In this document: positions 52,886 to 61,809 of the stretch, in pieces
Numbering within the stretch: position 1 is the first letter of the stretch
Layout: each line of letters begins with the position of its first letter
Assembly (NCBI GenBank): GCA_963805925.1
Contig: CAWDWB010000003.1
Span: 992,001-1,056,000, forward strand
Direction of reading: 5' to 3'
Origin: CAMPKL01 sp963805925
GTDB taxonomy: Bacteria; Acidobacteriota; Terriglobia; Bryobacterales; UBA6623
DNA: 64,000 nt
Made by a program: the position numbers and the translations under genes
The notes under the pieces: model-generated
Seen by the model: only the letters and a program-made list of their open reading frames with translations
The model's database searches: none
What the model was told of the DNA's origin: nothing

Positions 52886-53371
52886 CTACTTGTCCCCTTC
52901 CAATGGTTCTTGGTAGCTGTGCTGAAACTGTTTGCCGGCGAGGTAAGAACGTCCAGGATTGACGATGATTCGTCCTTTCATGGCGGTTCGCCCAAGCAGC
53001 ATACGAAATAACATGGTATCCCGGCGGGTGATGGTCATCTCGATGGGATACTCCAAATTTCCAATAGCGAGACGCGTTTGGATGACGAAACGAAGCTCGC
53101 GGTGACCGCCGGAGTCGGCGACAAAACGCTGTTCCAAGACTGGCGCTTCGCAGATGAGTTCCGGAGTTTTGGTTCTTTGCAGGGGCCAGATGCGGAAGCG
53201 CACCCAGCGCTGTCCCTTGCGGCGAAACGTACGTACCTGGTGAGCGTGGAGGGCGGACGTGCGGGCCCCTGTGTCGACCTTGGCCTTGATTCCGGCTAAG
53301 CCGAGATCGGGCAGGGACACCCACTCGCGCCAACCCACTTCCAACTTGGCTTGAGGTTTCTTCGGGCTCAC
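52886..53371 (-). CDS. RimB-like retropepsin family protein (ATP-dependent zinc protease family)
   Basis: A 161-aa protein with the aspartic-protease-like motif DTGARTSAL (33-41) within VDTGARTSALHA and a second conserved turn near residue 125 (FRMLLGRTAM). This is the RimK-associated retropepsin-like family (RimB, pfam05618), reported to trim RimK-added glutamates. GTG 53371 overlaps the stop of the upstream deacylase gene (GTGA), and the codons upstream of it are out of family. It lies 4 bp before rimK. Confidence 0.88.
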   Translation of the reverse strand: MSPKKPQAKLEVGWREWVSLPDLGLAGIKAKVDTGARTSALHAHQVRTFRRKGQRWVRFRIWPLQRTKTPELICEAPVLEQRFVADSGGHRELRFVIQTRLAIGNLEYPIEMTITRRDTMLFRMLLGRTAMKGRIIVNPGRSYLAGKQFQHSYQEPLEGDK

Positions 53372-54420
53372 CGGAGGTCTTCTAACTCCTCGCGCAGTTC
53401 GCTCATCTCGATGGCTGGCGGATGCGGACCGTCCGCGTAGGCGATGTGCGCAAGCGGGTCGCCTTGGTGCACTAGCGGGATATTGGACCGACCGATGACG
53501 ATGCCGTTGCAAGAAGCCAGAACGGGAACCTTGTCGTCTCCGAGCGGATCGTTAATGACGCCCAGTGATTGGCCGGTCCTAACGATCTGGCCCAGGCGGC
53601 ATTCGGAGCGAAAGAGTCCGCTGGCAGGAGCCCGCAGCCAGGAAGAGCCGGTGGACCGAAAGCTCGTGGCGTTCGGCGGAGTTGGCGCCTTCTGGATCAT
53701 TCCCAGAGAGTGCATGACCCCCAGGATGCCGCGAACGCCCACCAAGACGCCGGTGCGATCCAGTCTGAGAGCTTCACCTGTCTCGTAGACGATCATAGGC
53801 ATCTTTCGTTTCACGGCTGCCGCGCGCAAGGAGCCTTCACGGAGTTTCGCGTCGATGACCACAGGAGCGCCAAAGGCGTCAGCGAGCTGTGTGTTGCGCG
53901 GGTCGTCGAGACAGGCGCGAATCTGAGGTAGGTTCGAGCGATGGAGACCGCCGGTGTGCAGGTCAACGACATGCGTGGCATGCGAGAGTATCTCGTCGGT
54001 GAAGAGCTGAGCAAGCCGGGATGCCAGCGAGCCGCTGCTGGATCCGGGAAAGCTGCGATTGAGATCGCGGCGATCCGGCAGGTATCGGGAATTTGTGATG
54101 AATCCGTATACGTTGACGACGGGAATGGCGAGGACAGTGCCAGATAACTTTTTGGCGCTGATTCGGTTAAGCAGACGCAGGATAATCTCGACGCCGTTGA
54201 CCTCATCGCCATGCAGCGCGGCGGACAGCAGAAGCACGGGACCAGGCTTTGAGCCATGCACGACCTTGACCGACATGGCCAACTCTGCGCGGTTCAAGAG
54301 GCGGGGGACGGGAATTTCGACTGTTGCTCGAGAGCCCGGACGTACCGTCGCTCCGCCTAGCCGGAACGGCTCACGCTGACTCAGCGCGGGATGGACCTCG
54401 GGTGCGGACTGTTCGTTCAA
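53368..54420 (-). CDS. Succinylglutamate desuccinylase/aspartoacylase-family zinc deacylase
   Basis: A 350-aa zinc deacylase. The metal ligands HGDE (His70, Glu73) and His155 (VVDLHTGG), with RDLNRSFPG (118-126) as the carboxypeptidase-fold substrate loop, mark the AstE/aspartoacylase family. Relatives next to RimK are thought to process an N-acyl or glutamyl adduct. The start is TTG 54420; no ATG or GTG lies in the 61-bp gap after the previous gene, and upstream codons lie inside that gene. It overlaps the retropepsin-like gene by 4 bp. Confidence 0.82.
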   Translation of the reverse strand: MNEQSAPEVHPALSQREPFRLGGATVRPGSRATVEIPVPRLLNRAELAMSVKVVHGSKPGPVLLLSAALHGDEVNGVEIILRLLNRISAKKLSGTVLAIPVVNVYGFITNSRYLPDRRDLNRSFPGSSSGSLASRLAQLFTDEILSHATHVVDLHTGGLHRSNLPQIRACLDDPRNTQLADAFGAPVVIDAKLREGSLRAAAVKRKMPMIVYETGEALRLDRTGVLVGVRGILGVMHSLGMIQKAPTPPNATSFRSTGSSWLRAPASGLFRSECRLGQIVRTGQSLGVINDPLGDDKVPVLASCNGIVIGRSNIPLVHQGDPLAHIAYADGPHPPAIEMSELREELEDLR

Positions 54421-54481
54421 CTGGCCCCATGATACCGAGGCTGCCTGTTTCGGCGCTGCTGCACTCGCGGAGGCTGGAAAC

Positions 54482-55408
54482 CTATTGCAGGTCGATAACG
54501 GCGTAGGCGACGAGTCGCGGAACGGTGAACTCGGTTCCGCCGTCGCGTAGGGTGAAGTCGAGGACGGCCGTATCATCCGCGTCGAAAGACGCGAGTTTCG
54601 CGGAAGTGAAGGCGCCCTCGACGCGCACGCGCAATCGGTCGATGGTTCCGTGAGGACCGTAGTTGAGCAGGTGGACGCGTGTAGCGGGGCCAAGCGTCGT
54701 GACGTGCCCCAGCACAACGTTGCTGCCGAACAGCCGCAGCAGGCGCTTGTCGTCGGTCAGCTCGTGGCGCACATAGGCGGCAAACTCGTGCGGGTTGGCT
54801 GCGCCCTCGCGTGGAAACTGGGCGCTGCCGAGTTGGACGTTGAGGTCGAGTTTGGGGTCAGGCTGCTGGACGGCGCGGAACAGGAGATTACGCCGCTCCA
54901 ACAGCTTCATCGCTTCTTGGGCCTCGGGAGATCCATCGTTGACGAAGCCGATGTCGGCGAGCGGTTGGCTTTGGGCGCCGTCGATCTTCTCTAGGAACTG
55001 GAGCATAGCGCCGAAGGAAGCGATGTCTTCGGGCTTCACGTCCAAGACCGCGTCCACACCGTAGGAATAGGCTTCGGCAGCGGCCAGAGCGGCGCGTCCC
55101 GCAGGGGTATCTTTGTACCAGGCTCGTTCGACTCCTTGAAGAAAATGCCAGCCGTTGGCTTCGATCCAAGGGACGCTGGTCGCCATGCCGACGCTGCGTT
55201 CGCGACGAACGGAGGGCGCCGATACGACGGTGTAGTTGCGCAGTTGGGCGTCGCTGTTTACGGCGAAATCTAACGCTTCCCAGCCGCCCCGGCTCTCGGG
55301 CCCGACGAAGATTCGCTCGATGCCGGCCGCCGTGAGTTGCTTGGCCGTGTCGAGGTCGCCGGTCCAGTGCAGACCCGGCAACATGGCGGCGATGAGCAGC
55401 CAACTCAT
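54482..55408 (-). CDS. Exported hypothetical protein, 308 aa
   Basis: Not recognised. A short signal-like N-terminus (MSWLLIAAMLPGLHW) leads into an alpha/beta region with repeated AAGIERIFVGP and AEAYSYGVDAVLDVKPEDI segments, suggestive of a TIM-barrel, and a beta-rich C-terminus that looks like a sandwich domain. A secreted glycosidase-like fold is possible, but no catalytic pair can be assigned. The ATG overlaps the stop of the DUF362 gene by 4 bp (ATGA), so the two are translationally coupled. Confidence 0.7.
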   Translation of the reverse strand: MSWLLIAAMLPGLHWTGDLDTAKQLTAAGIERIFVGPESRGGWEALDFAVNSDAQLRNYTVVSAPSVRRERSVGMATSVPWIEANGWHFLQGVERAWYKDTPAGRAALAAAEAYSYGVDAVLDVKPEDIASFGAMLQFLEKIDGAQSQPLADIGFVNDGSPEAQEAMKLLERRNLLFRAVQQPDPKLDLNVQLGSAQFPREGAANPHEFAAYVRHELTDDKRLLRLFGSNVVLGHVTTLGPATRVHLLNYGPHGTIDRLRVRVEGAFTSAKLASFDADDTAVLDFTLRDGGTEFTVPRLVAYAVIDLQ

Positions 55409-56538
55409 GCGATTTCGATCTCCTTCAAATCGATGCGCTCAATGTCGTAGACGCCCAGCCCAAAGCGGGAGGCGTATTCGATGTGTCCGGTTTCGCGGTA
55501 GAAGCGGTTGACGTTGGGGTCCTTAGCCCACTTCGAGTGATCCTCGGAATCGAGGTGTTCGTCGGAGCGATCCCAGACAGAGATGGCGCCTTCGGCCTTG
55601 CGCTTGTCGTCGATCACGTCGATGAGGATGCGGTCGATGGCCACCGGGTCGGTGCCGAACAACATCTGCTTGGGGTAGAAGCGGAAGCGCGGATCGTTTG
55701 AGAACGGGCCGCCGTGCCAGACGCCGATCAACCCGTCCATGATTTGCAGCACGGCGCGCGAACGCAGCGGCTCGACGTTGCAGAGCGTGCCGATGAAGGT
55801 GCCGGTGTGCGTCTTGGCGTGGTAGTGCGAGCGGGCGACGTTGCTGAACTCACCATAGGCGAGGTTCTTGAGACAGCCGGTGACGCCGGAGGCGCTGTGG
55901 TCCTTCATGTTGGGGACGTTGATGATCTTGGTGAATCGATCGGTCGCCATGCGCAGGATGAAGGAGCGCGTGTCGTCTTCACCGAAGAAATTGACGTCGA
56001 CGAATACGTCGGGATCGAAGCCAAGATAGCCCACTTCGGTTTCGACGCGGACGCCGTCGGGGACATAGTCCTCGTAATGAATCTGGCTCAGTTGGCCGGT
56101 ATTGCGGTCATGCACGAAGATCTCGCCAGGCTTCACTCCGGCGTCGATGAGGCGGGCGCAGATCTCGGCGACCACTTCGGGGCGCGAGTTCATCTTGGTC
56201 GGGGCGCCGGAGCTATTCACTTTGATGCCGACCGTGTCTTCGGAGGAGAAGAAGCGCCGCCAGCTGTCGCGGTGGTCGCGGTCGCCGGTGAGTTCGCTCA
56301 TGCCCCGGGAGATCATCTGCTGCACGGTGGGGACGTCAATGCGCTCGCCGGCTTCTTCAACGCAGTTTTGCGAGCGGACACGCACAACGCGGCCGGGGTA
56401 AGGCCCAGGCATGCCGGGATTCTCAGAGCGGGCAAAAGGCGTGACGACTCGATAGTCGGGGACGGCTTCGACTTGGCCTTTGGCGATGCCGGCGGCGGAT
56501 GCCATCGCGGTCACTTTCAGAAAACGGCGTCGCTCCAA
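55405..56538 (-). CDS. DUF362 protein, exported
   Basis: A 377-aa protein of the DUF362 family, which in some members binds an iron-sulfur cluster and is of unknown function. TTG 56538 is fixed by AGGAGG (56550-56545) 6 bp upstream and begins a Tat-like leader (LERRRFLKVTAMASAAGIAKG). The upstream frame is unlike the family. Visible segments include VGIKVNSSGAPTK, HDRNTG, IINVPNMKDHSASGVTGCLKNLAYGE and FGTDPVAIDRILID. No CxxC-type Fe-S ferredoxin domain follows. It is coupled to the unknown gene downstream and sits 11 bp after an enolase-superfamily gene. Confidence 0.85.
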   Translation of the reverse strand: MERRRFLKVTAMASAAGIAKGQVEAVPDYRVVTPFARSENPGMPGPYPGRVVRVRSQNCVEEAGERIDVPTVQQMISRGMSELTGDRDHRDSWRRFFSSEDTVGIKVNSSGAPTKMNSRPEVVAEICARLIDAGVKPGEIFVHDRNTGQLSQIHYEDYVPDGVRVETEVGYLGFDPDVFVDVNFFGEDDTRSFILRMATDRFTKIINVPNMKDHSASGVTGCLKNLAYGEFSNVARSHYHAKTHTGTFIGTLCNVEPLRSRAVLQIMDGLIGVWHGGPFSNDPRFRFYPKQMLFGTDPVAIDRILIDVIDDKRKAEGAISVWDRSDEHLDSEDHSKWAKDPNVNRFYRETGHIEYASRFGLGVYDIERIDLKEIEIA

Positions 56539-56549
56539 AATAAGCCTCC

Positions 56550-57917
56550 TCAGACCGGGTCGTGAAACAGGCCTTCGTAATGTGCGGACGGCAGGAAGAT
56601 TCCGCCGCTCTGGGCATAGAAGTCTTCGTTTAGGGGAAAAGCTCCGTCTTCCCACTTCGTCCAGGATGCGCCCGCGAGAGGATGAAATGCCTTCATCTGT
56701 TCCCAGCGGCTGTAGTTTTGATGGCCGTTGGCCTCCATTAGGCCGCCTTTGACGCCCGGCAGGGGAGCCAGTCTCGCCGCGATGTTCTTGTTCCAATCTT
56801 GAAGGATCGGATTGACGGTGAGATCGGCGCAGAAGCACGGGATGTCGTGATCGTGAGCGACCTGGGCGATCTTCATGGTCATGCTGAGCGTCTTGGCGAT
56901 GGCCTTGAGGGCAATGGCTTTGTAGCCCATCTGGATGCGCTCCAGCGCATCGGCATCCGTGTGGGCGGCCTCGTCAGCGGCCAGCCGCAGGGGGATGTCG
57001 CTGACGTCAATCTTCAGGTCCTCGGGGAACGGCTCTTCGAGCACGGCGATCTGGTCGTAGGCGCCAATCTTGCGGGCATGGTCGATGATTCGCAACAGAG
57101 CTTCTTTGCTCTCGTAGCGGCCATTCATGTCGAAGTAATACGGCAGCTTGCCCTCGGCGGTATGCGTTGTCTGATAGTGACCGATCGTGCGGTGGATTTC
57201 GGTGAGGCGCTCCATGTCGCGCTTGAGCATTTCTTGTTGTGAGCCCGGCGAGCCTAGCTTGATCTTGATGAAGAAGAATCCGTCGTCGGCCGCTTGCTTG
57301 ATTTCGCTGACGGGAATGGTGAAGGCGATCGACGGCGCGCTGATCACGCGCTCGTGCCGCTGCGCGAGGCCAGGCTTGTAGCGGGCGGGAATCAGCCCAT
57401 CAAAGTTCGTGATGCCGTTCTCGGCGGCGTAGAGCAGCCAGGCGGCGTTGTCGAAGCCGACCAACGCATTGAGCGCGAAGGTCTTGCGCAGGCGCGTATT
57501 GCCGGTGATCTTCTTGCCGTATTCGAAGACATCGTCGAGGACACCGTCCAGCAGAGCGATGGGGTGCTCGAAGGTCTGCCCTTTGACGCTCTTCAAGGCG
57601 TACTCGGCGAGGGCGTACATCAAGGCGTTGCCGCCCGATTCGGTCTGTTGCGCAAAGACGGCCGCGTCGGACCACAGGACGTTCTGCGTGCAGAGACCGA
57701 CTTTGTGCAGGCCGGAGTCGCTTTCCATGCGAGCCGCGGTCTGCCAGATCTCGGTCATGTAGCCGCCCTTGAAGCCGAAAGGCCGAATGAGCGGTTCGCG
57801 CTCGAAGTTTGAGTCGACGCCGGTGACGCGGATGGGCTTGGCGGCGCTGGCAGTGGCCGGGAGCATCGCAGCGCCGGCGGCCAGGGAGGCGGTTCGAATG
57901 AATTCGCGTCGACGCAT
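56550..57917 (-). CDS. Exported enolase-superfamily enzyme
   Basis: A 455-aa enzyme that abstracts a proton alpha to a carboxylate, with a Tat leader (MRRREFIRTASLAAGAAMLPATASA). Superfamily residues are Lys218/Lys220 (KIK), Asp263 (YFDMN), Glu294/Glu295 (EEPF), Asp315/Glu316 (ADEA) and Lys338 (ALKAI), the pattern of muconate lactonising enzymes and dipeptide epimerases. Its export is unusual for the superfamily. ATG 57917 follows the upstream gene by 8 bp; the longer frame to 58271 lies inside that gene. Substrate unknown. Confidence 0.85.
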   Translation of the reverse strand: MRRREFIRTASLAAGAAMLPATASAAKPIRVTGVDSNFEREPLIRPFGFKGGYMTEIWQTAARMESDSGLHKVGLCTQNVLWSDAAVFAQQTESGGNALMYALAEYALKSVKGQTFEHPIALLDGVLDDVFEYGKKITGNTRLRKTFALNALVGFDNAAWLLYAAENGITNFDGLIPARYKPGLAQRHERVISAPSIAFTIPVSEIKQAADDGFFFIKIKLGSPGSQQEMLKRDMERLTEIHRTIGHYQTTHTAEGKLPYYFDMNGRYESKEALLRIIDHARKIGAYDQIAVLEEPFPEDLKIDVSDIPLRLAADEAAHTDADALERIQMGYKAIALKAIAKTLSMTMKIAQVAHDHDIPCFCADLTVNPILQDWNKNIAARLAPLPGVKGGLMEANGHQNYSRWEQMKAFHPLAGASWTKWEDGAFPLNEDFYAQSGGIFLPSAHYEGLFHDPV

Positions 57918-57925
57918 CCGTCTCA

Positions 57926-59143
57926 CTACCAATTCGTGATGGAGCCGTCGGGCCGGTGGTTGAGGGGAATCGGCGCGTAGGGTTCGGTGACTTCGAGGAT
58001 GAGTTCGGCTTGGCTGGGGTCGAATTCGATTCCCAGTCCGGGGCGATTGACCGGGTAGAGTTTGCCGGCGCGGAAGTCGTAGCTGGCCGGCAGGTGCGGG
58101 GCCGTCAGTTGGCCGGTTCCGCGCATCTCCATGATGCAGGGGCCGGACGAGGCTGCCAAACAGTGCACCAGAGCGGCTTCGGCAACCGGGCCGGTGAAAT
58201 GCGGAACCAGGCCGACGTAGTGGGTTTCGCAGATCGCGGCAAGCTTCATGAATTCGGTGATTCCGCCGCAATTGGGCAACGTCACGCGCGAATAGTCGAG
58301 CAGCTGATTTTCGATAAGCACGTTGGCGTCCCAGCGGTCGCCGTAGTGCTCACCGACGGCGAGCGGCACGTCGACCATGGGTCGCAGCGTGCGGTAGACC
58401 TCTTGGTTTTCGGAGCGAATTGGATCTTCGACAAAGAGCGGATCGAGAGGTTCGATGAGCTTGCAGAGGCGTACCGCGTCGGACAAGTCGAAACGGGTGT
58501 GAAAATCGATGGCCCAATCGCCGTCCGCGCCGACTCCTTTGCGGATCTCCTCGCACATCTGGTGGGTTTGGTTGACGGTCTTGCGATTGTTGTACCCCTC
58601 CGGGCCGGCACCGGCGCCGTCGGCTCGGTACGCCTTGTAGCCAAACTCCATGCAGGCTCGAGCCGTCTCTTCGAGCGAGCCTTGGTTGGGGAAGCCGGTG
58701 GCGTAGCATTCGACGAAGTTGCGGGTGAGGCCGCCGAGCAGGTCGTAGACGGGCACCCCCAGCGCTTTGGCTTTGAGGTCCCATAAGGCCAAGTCGATGG
58801 CGCCCTGGGCGTGGATCTTCTCGCGTCCCGGAGGATAGAAATAGTGCCGGTACATCCGCTGCCAGAGGTGCTCGATGCGCCGCGGATCTTGGCCGATGAT
58901 CAGGCCTGCAAGCTGCTCAATGGAATCGCGATGGCCTCCTTCGCCGATGCCCATCAGGCCTTGGTCGGTCTCGACGGTGACAATCTCGGAACTTTGGTTG
59001 AAGATCGGGCGCGTATCGCCGCCCACGTGGTAGTAACGCACGCGGGTAATCTTCATTTCGGGCAGGGCGGCTTGGCTCTGCGGGGCGGCGGCGACTCCGG
59101 CCGCCGCAAGCGGCAAGGCCTTGAGCAAACTGCGTCGGTTCAT
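57926..59143 (-). CDS. Exported galactonate-dehydratase-like enolase-superfamily enzyme
   Basis: A 405-aa enzyme with a Tat-type leader (MNRRSLLKALPLAAAGVAAAPQSQA). Active-site residues fit the sugar-acid dehydratase group: Asp213 and His215 (AIDFHTRF), Glu239 (VEDP), Glu265 (GEHYGDR) and His315 (VPHF). Family members dehydrate galactonate, mannonate or other aldonates. It heads the seven-gene leftward run, and the gene 8 bp downstream is a second, divergent enolase-superfamily enzyme. ATG 59143 begins the leader; the longer frame to 59296 is rejected. Export of such a dehydratase is typical of Solibacter-type genomes but unusual overall. Confidence 0.88.
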   Translation of the reverse strand: MNRRSLLKALPLAAAGVAAAPQSQAALPEMKITRVRYYHVGGDTRPIFNQSSEIVTVETDQGLMGIGEGGHRDSIEQLAGLIIGQDPRRIEHLWQRMYRHYFYPPGREKIHAQGAIDLALWDLKAKALGVPVYDLLGGLTRNFVECYATGFPNQGSLEETARACMEFGYKAYRADGAGAGPEGYNNRKTVNQTHQMCEEIRKGVGADGDWAIDFHTRFDLSDAVRLCKLIEPLDPLFVEDPIRSENQEVYRTLRPMVDVPLAVGEHYGDRWDANVLIENQLLDYSRVTLPNCGGITEFMKLAAICETHYVGLVPHFTGPVAEAALVHCLAASSGPCIMEMRGTGQLTAPHLPASYDFRAGKLYPVNRPGLGIEFDPSQAELILEVTEPYAPIPLNHRPDGSITNW

Positions 59144-59181
59144 CGCTCGGAATTGTAGCAGGGCGCCGCTACGACGGCGGC

Positions 59182-59373
59182 CTAGGGTAGTCTGGTGCGG
59201 AGAAATAGCGTAACAGACGAGCAGAAGAGCCAGAACGTTCCGCCGATCGCCAAGACGCCGTAGTCGGCAGGCGAGCCCGCGTTTAAGTACTGCCAAGCGC
59301 CGGCGGCCAGCCCTGCGACGCCGGCAAGCAGAAACAGCCAGAACATGACTTTGAGCAGCGATTTGGTCGTCAT
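59182..59373 (-). CDS. Small two-helix membrane protein
   Basis: A 63-aa protein with two hydrophobic helices (about 8-28 and 38-56) and a short cytosolic loop (YLNAGSPADY). No family recognised. It lies 38 bp before the dehydratase operon on the same strand and diverges from the nitrilase gene. ATG 59373 is used; the frame extends to 59412 with no ribosome site at either start. Confidence 0.55.
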   Translation of the reverse strand: MTTKSLLKVMFWLFLLAGVAGLAAGAWQYLNAGSPADYGVLAIGGTFWLFCSSVTLFLRTRLP

Positions 59374-59434
59374 CTGAACGGCTTGGTGATCCTTAGACCA
59401 TGGTAGAGCCATTTGAAGTTGCGAGAATGGAGCG

Positions 59435-60241
59435 GTGACGCTCCGGATCGGTATGGCGCAGATGCTAGTGTTGGGCGGGCAGCCGGCTGAGAACCTGGCA
59501 CGGGCCGGGGAGATGATCGAACGTGCGGCGGCTCAGGGCTGCAGCGTCGTCGTTCTGCCGGAGTGCTTGGACTTTGGCTGGACGGATCCTTCGGCGCGCG
59601 AGGGGGCGCGACCGATCCCTGGAGGACACAGCGACCTGCTTGCGCAGGCGGCACGGAAGTATCGCATCTGGGTCATCGCGGGATTAGTCGAACGCGACGG
59701 CGAGCGGCTGTACAACACGGCAGTGCTGATTTCGCCCGCAGGCGGGATTGTTCTGAAGCACCGCAAGATCAACGAGTTGGCGCTGGCCCATGATCTCTAT
59801 TCGCTTGGGACTCAAATCGCGGTGGCGGATACCGAGTTGGGAAGAGTTGGCCTGGCGGTGTGCGCCGACAATTATCCGGACTCGCCGGAGATCGGCGGGG
59901 CGCTGGGGCGCATGGGGTGCCGCCTGTTGCTCTCGCCTTGCGCTTGGGCGGTGGACGCAGATCACGACAATGCCGCCAAACCTTACGGCAAGATTTGGCG
60001 CGAGGCTTTCGAGGCGCTAACGACACGCTTCCCGACGACGGTGGTTGCGGTGAGCAGCGTTGGGCCGATCACGGCAGGTCCGTGGCAGGGGCGCAAGTGC
60101 GTTGGCTGTTCGTTGGCTTACGGCCCTGGCGGCGTTGTGCTGGCTGAAGGCCCAGCCGACGAGGAAGCGTTGCTGGTGGTGGAGGCGAACGTTGCGGATG
60201 ACGGAAGTTCGGTGAGTCCGCTGGCGGCGTCTTTCGTTTAA
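59435..60241 (+). CDS. Carbon-nitrogen hydrolase (nitrilase superfamily)
   Basis: Cytosolic hydrolase of 268 aa acting on amides or N-carbamoyl compounds. The Glu-Lys-Cys triad is visible: Glu in VVLPECLDF (about 45), Lys in LKHRKINEL (about 111) and Cys in AVCADNYPD (about 147). Length fits the family. The start is GTG 59435, with a GGAG-like site 4 bp upstream; the frame begins TLRIGMAQM. Its stop overlaps the end of the convergent mbnH gene. The exact subfamily and substrate are unclear. Confidence 0.85.
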   Translation: MTLRIGMAQMLVLGGQPAENLARAGEMIERAAAQGCSVVVLPECLDFGWTDPSAREGARPIPGGHSDLLAQAARKYRIWVIAGLVERDGERLYNTAVLISPAGGIVLKHRKINELALAHDLYSLGTQIAVADTELGRVGLAVCADNYPDSPEIGGALGRMGCRLLLSPCAWAVDADHDNAAKPYGKIWREAFEALTTRFPTTVVAVSSVGPITAGPWQGRKCVGCSLAYGPGGVVLAEGPADEEALLVVEANVADDGSSVSPLAASFV

Positions 60242-61755
60242 TTCTGGGGCCAAGGGTCAGACAGCGCGGGGTTTGTCAGCACGGTTTCGTCCGTCAGCGA
60301 TTCGAGGAAGGCGATGACGTCGGCCCGTTCCTGCTCGGTGAGTTCGAACGGTTTGATGAGTTTGCTTTTATTGGGGTTGTCGGCGCCAACCCCGGCGAGT
60401 TCGCCTTCGGCGACCGTGCGACCGCCAGCGGCGTAGTGGTCGAGTACGTCGGATAGGGTCGCCAGGCTGCCGTCGTGCATGTAAGGCGCGGTGACGGCGA
60501 TGTTGCGCAGCGTCGGCGGCTTGAACTTACCGACGTCCGCTGGCTCCCTGGTGAACTGGAACAAGCCGAGGTTGCGCTTGGGGTAGCTGAACTCGCCGGC
60601 CAGATTGTAGAGCCCGTTGTTGTGGAATTCGATTTCGGCGAAGCCCTTGGCGAAATAGTCGATGGTCGCCGTGAAATTGAGACCGCCGTGGCAGTGGGCG
60701 CATTCGATCCGTTCGCTGAAAAAGAGCGTCTCGCCGCGCTTGGCTGAAGCGGAGATCGCCTCAGGGTCCTCGCCGCGGCGGTAGCGATCGTAGGGCGAGT
60801 CGCCGGAGAGAATCGTGCGCTGAAAACTGCCGATCGCCTTGGTGATGTTTTCGACCGTGTAGGGCTGCGGCTCACCAGGATAGGCTGCAGAGAAAAGACG
60901 CTGATAGACCGGGTCGGCGCCGAGCCGCTCGGCCAGCAAATCTTCCTGGCCGCCCATGCCCAGCTCAACCGGATCGTCGCCAAACATCGGCGCGAGGGCC
61001 TGCTCGGAGAGACGGTCGAGATTGGGGTTGGCCCAAGTCAACACGGGGCTGTAAGCCACGTTGACCAAGCTCATCGCGCCACGGGGATGGACTTCGCCGG
61101 TCGAACCCTCGCCGCGCGGCTTGCCGTCCGTGAATGCCAGCTCCTGCTTGTGGCAGCTCGCGCAGGACTGCGTCTGGTTCCTGGATAGACGCTTGTCGTA
61201 AAAGAGATGACGTCCCAGGGTCACCTTCTCCACCGTCATCGGATTGTCAGCGGGCGCCTTGGGATAGGGGAAACCCGGCGGCAACTTCCACGGATAAGGT
61301 CCGAGTTGCTGGAGTTCTTCCTCCTTCTGCGGTCGTCGCAGCTCGCGAAGGTACTGGACGAGTTGCCAGTGCTGGTTCTCCTGCAGTTTGTAGCGGAAGC
61401 CGGGCATGGAAGCGACAACGCCCGGCACGGTGCTGAGGATGCCGCGCGTCGAGATGTAGTAGAGTTCGCCGTCACTCAACGACTCCACAAAAAACGTGGT
61501 CAAATCGGTGGGCATGACCGGCAGGTCCGCGTTCGATGCGAGACGTGACTTGCCGTCGAGGCCGTGGCACCGTGCACAGTTCGCCTCGTAGACCTGTTTG
61601 CCTGCTTGAAGATTCTCTACGTTTTCGGGAATAGGGCTTTCCCAATCGCGTGTGACCAACGGAGCCAGCAATAGTCTGTGGTTCTGTTGAGCAGACAGCG
61701 CACAGAGGCCGATAGACAGCAGGGTTAGGACAACGATGACAGAGAGTCGTCTCAC
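60238..61755 (-). CDS. mbnH: MbnH-like MauG-family dihaem enzyme with an added N-terminal cytochrome c domain
   Basis: An exported 505-aa haem protein. After a Sec signal comes a monohaem cytochrome c domain (CARCH, Cys60-His64, to about residue 150). Then comes a dihaem MauG/cytochrome-c-peroxidase domain with CASCH (198-202), CAHCH (352-356), a TWANP segment with Trp240 between the haems, and MHDG (Met426). GLYNLAG, PADVGKFKPPTLRN and APYMHDG are hallmarks of the MXAN_0977/MbnH group. MbnH oxidises a tryptophan of its partner MbnP to kynurenine. The frame begins at TTG 61767, but GTG 61755 (MRRLSVIVVL) is preferred. Confidence 0.88.
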   Translation of the reverse strand: MRRLSVIVVLTLLSIGLCALSAQQNHRLLLAPLVTRDWESPIPENVENLQAGKQVYEANCARCHGLDGKSRLASNADLPVMPTDLTTFFVESLSDGELYYISTRGILSTVPGVVASMPGFRYKLQENQHWQLVQYLRELRRPQKEEELQQLGPYPWKLPPGFPYPKAPADNPMTVEKVTLGRHLFYDKRLSRNQTQSCASCHKQELAFTDGKPRGEGSTGEVHPRGAMSLVNVAYSPVLTWANPNLDRLSEQALAPMFGDDPVELGMGGQEDLLAERLGADPVYQRLFSAAYPGEPQPYTVENITKAIGSFQRTILSGDSPYDRYRRGEDPEAISASAKRGETLFFSERIECAHCHGGLNFTATIDYFAKGFAEIEFHNNGLYNLAGEFSYPKRNLGLFQFTREPADVGKFKPPTLRNIAVTAPYMHDGSLATLSDVLDHYAAGGRTVAEGELAGVGADNPNKSKLIKPFELTEQERADVIAFLESLTDETVLTNPALSDPWPQN

Positions 61756-61797
61756 CGCTACAAACAAGTCTCTATTAACTTGTTTCAGCGGTCAAGG
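61751..61797 (-). promoter_or_regulatory. Conserved dyad at the mbnH start (copy A)
   Basis: 47-bp element almost identical to the one at 63750-63795. Inner arms AAACAAGT (61762-61769) and ACTTGTTT (61778-61785) are perfect 8-mers; outer arms ACCGCT (61754-61759) and AGCGGT (61787-61792) are perfect 6-mers. GTG 61755 lies within the outer left arm on the minus strand. It fills nearly all the 54-bp gap after the CcmH-like stop. Confidence 0.7.
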
Positions 61798-61809
61798 AAG
61801 GCGCCGTCG

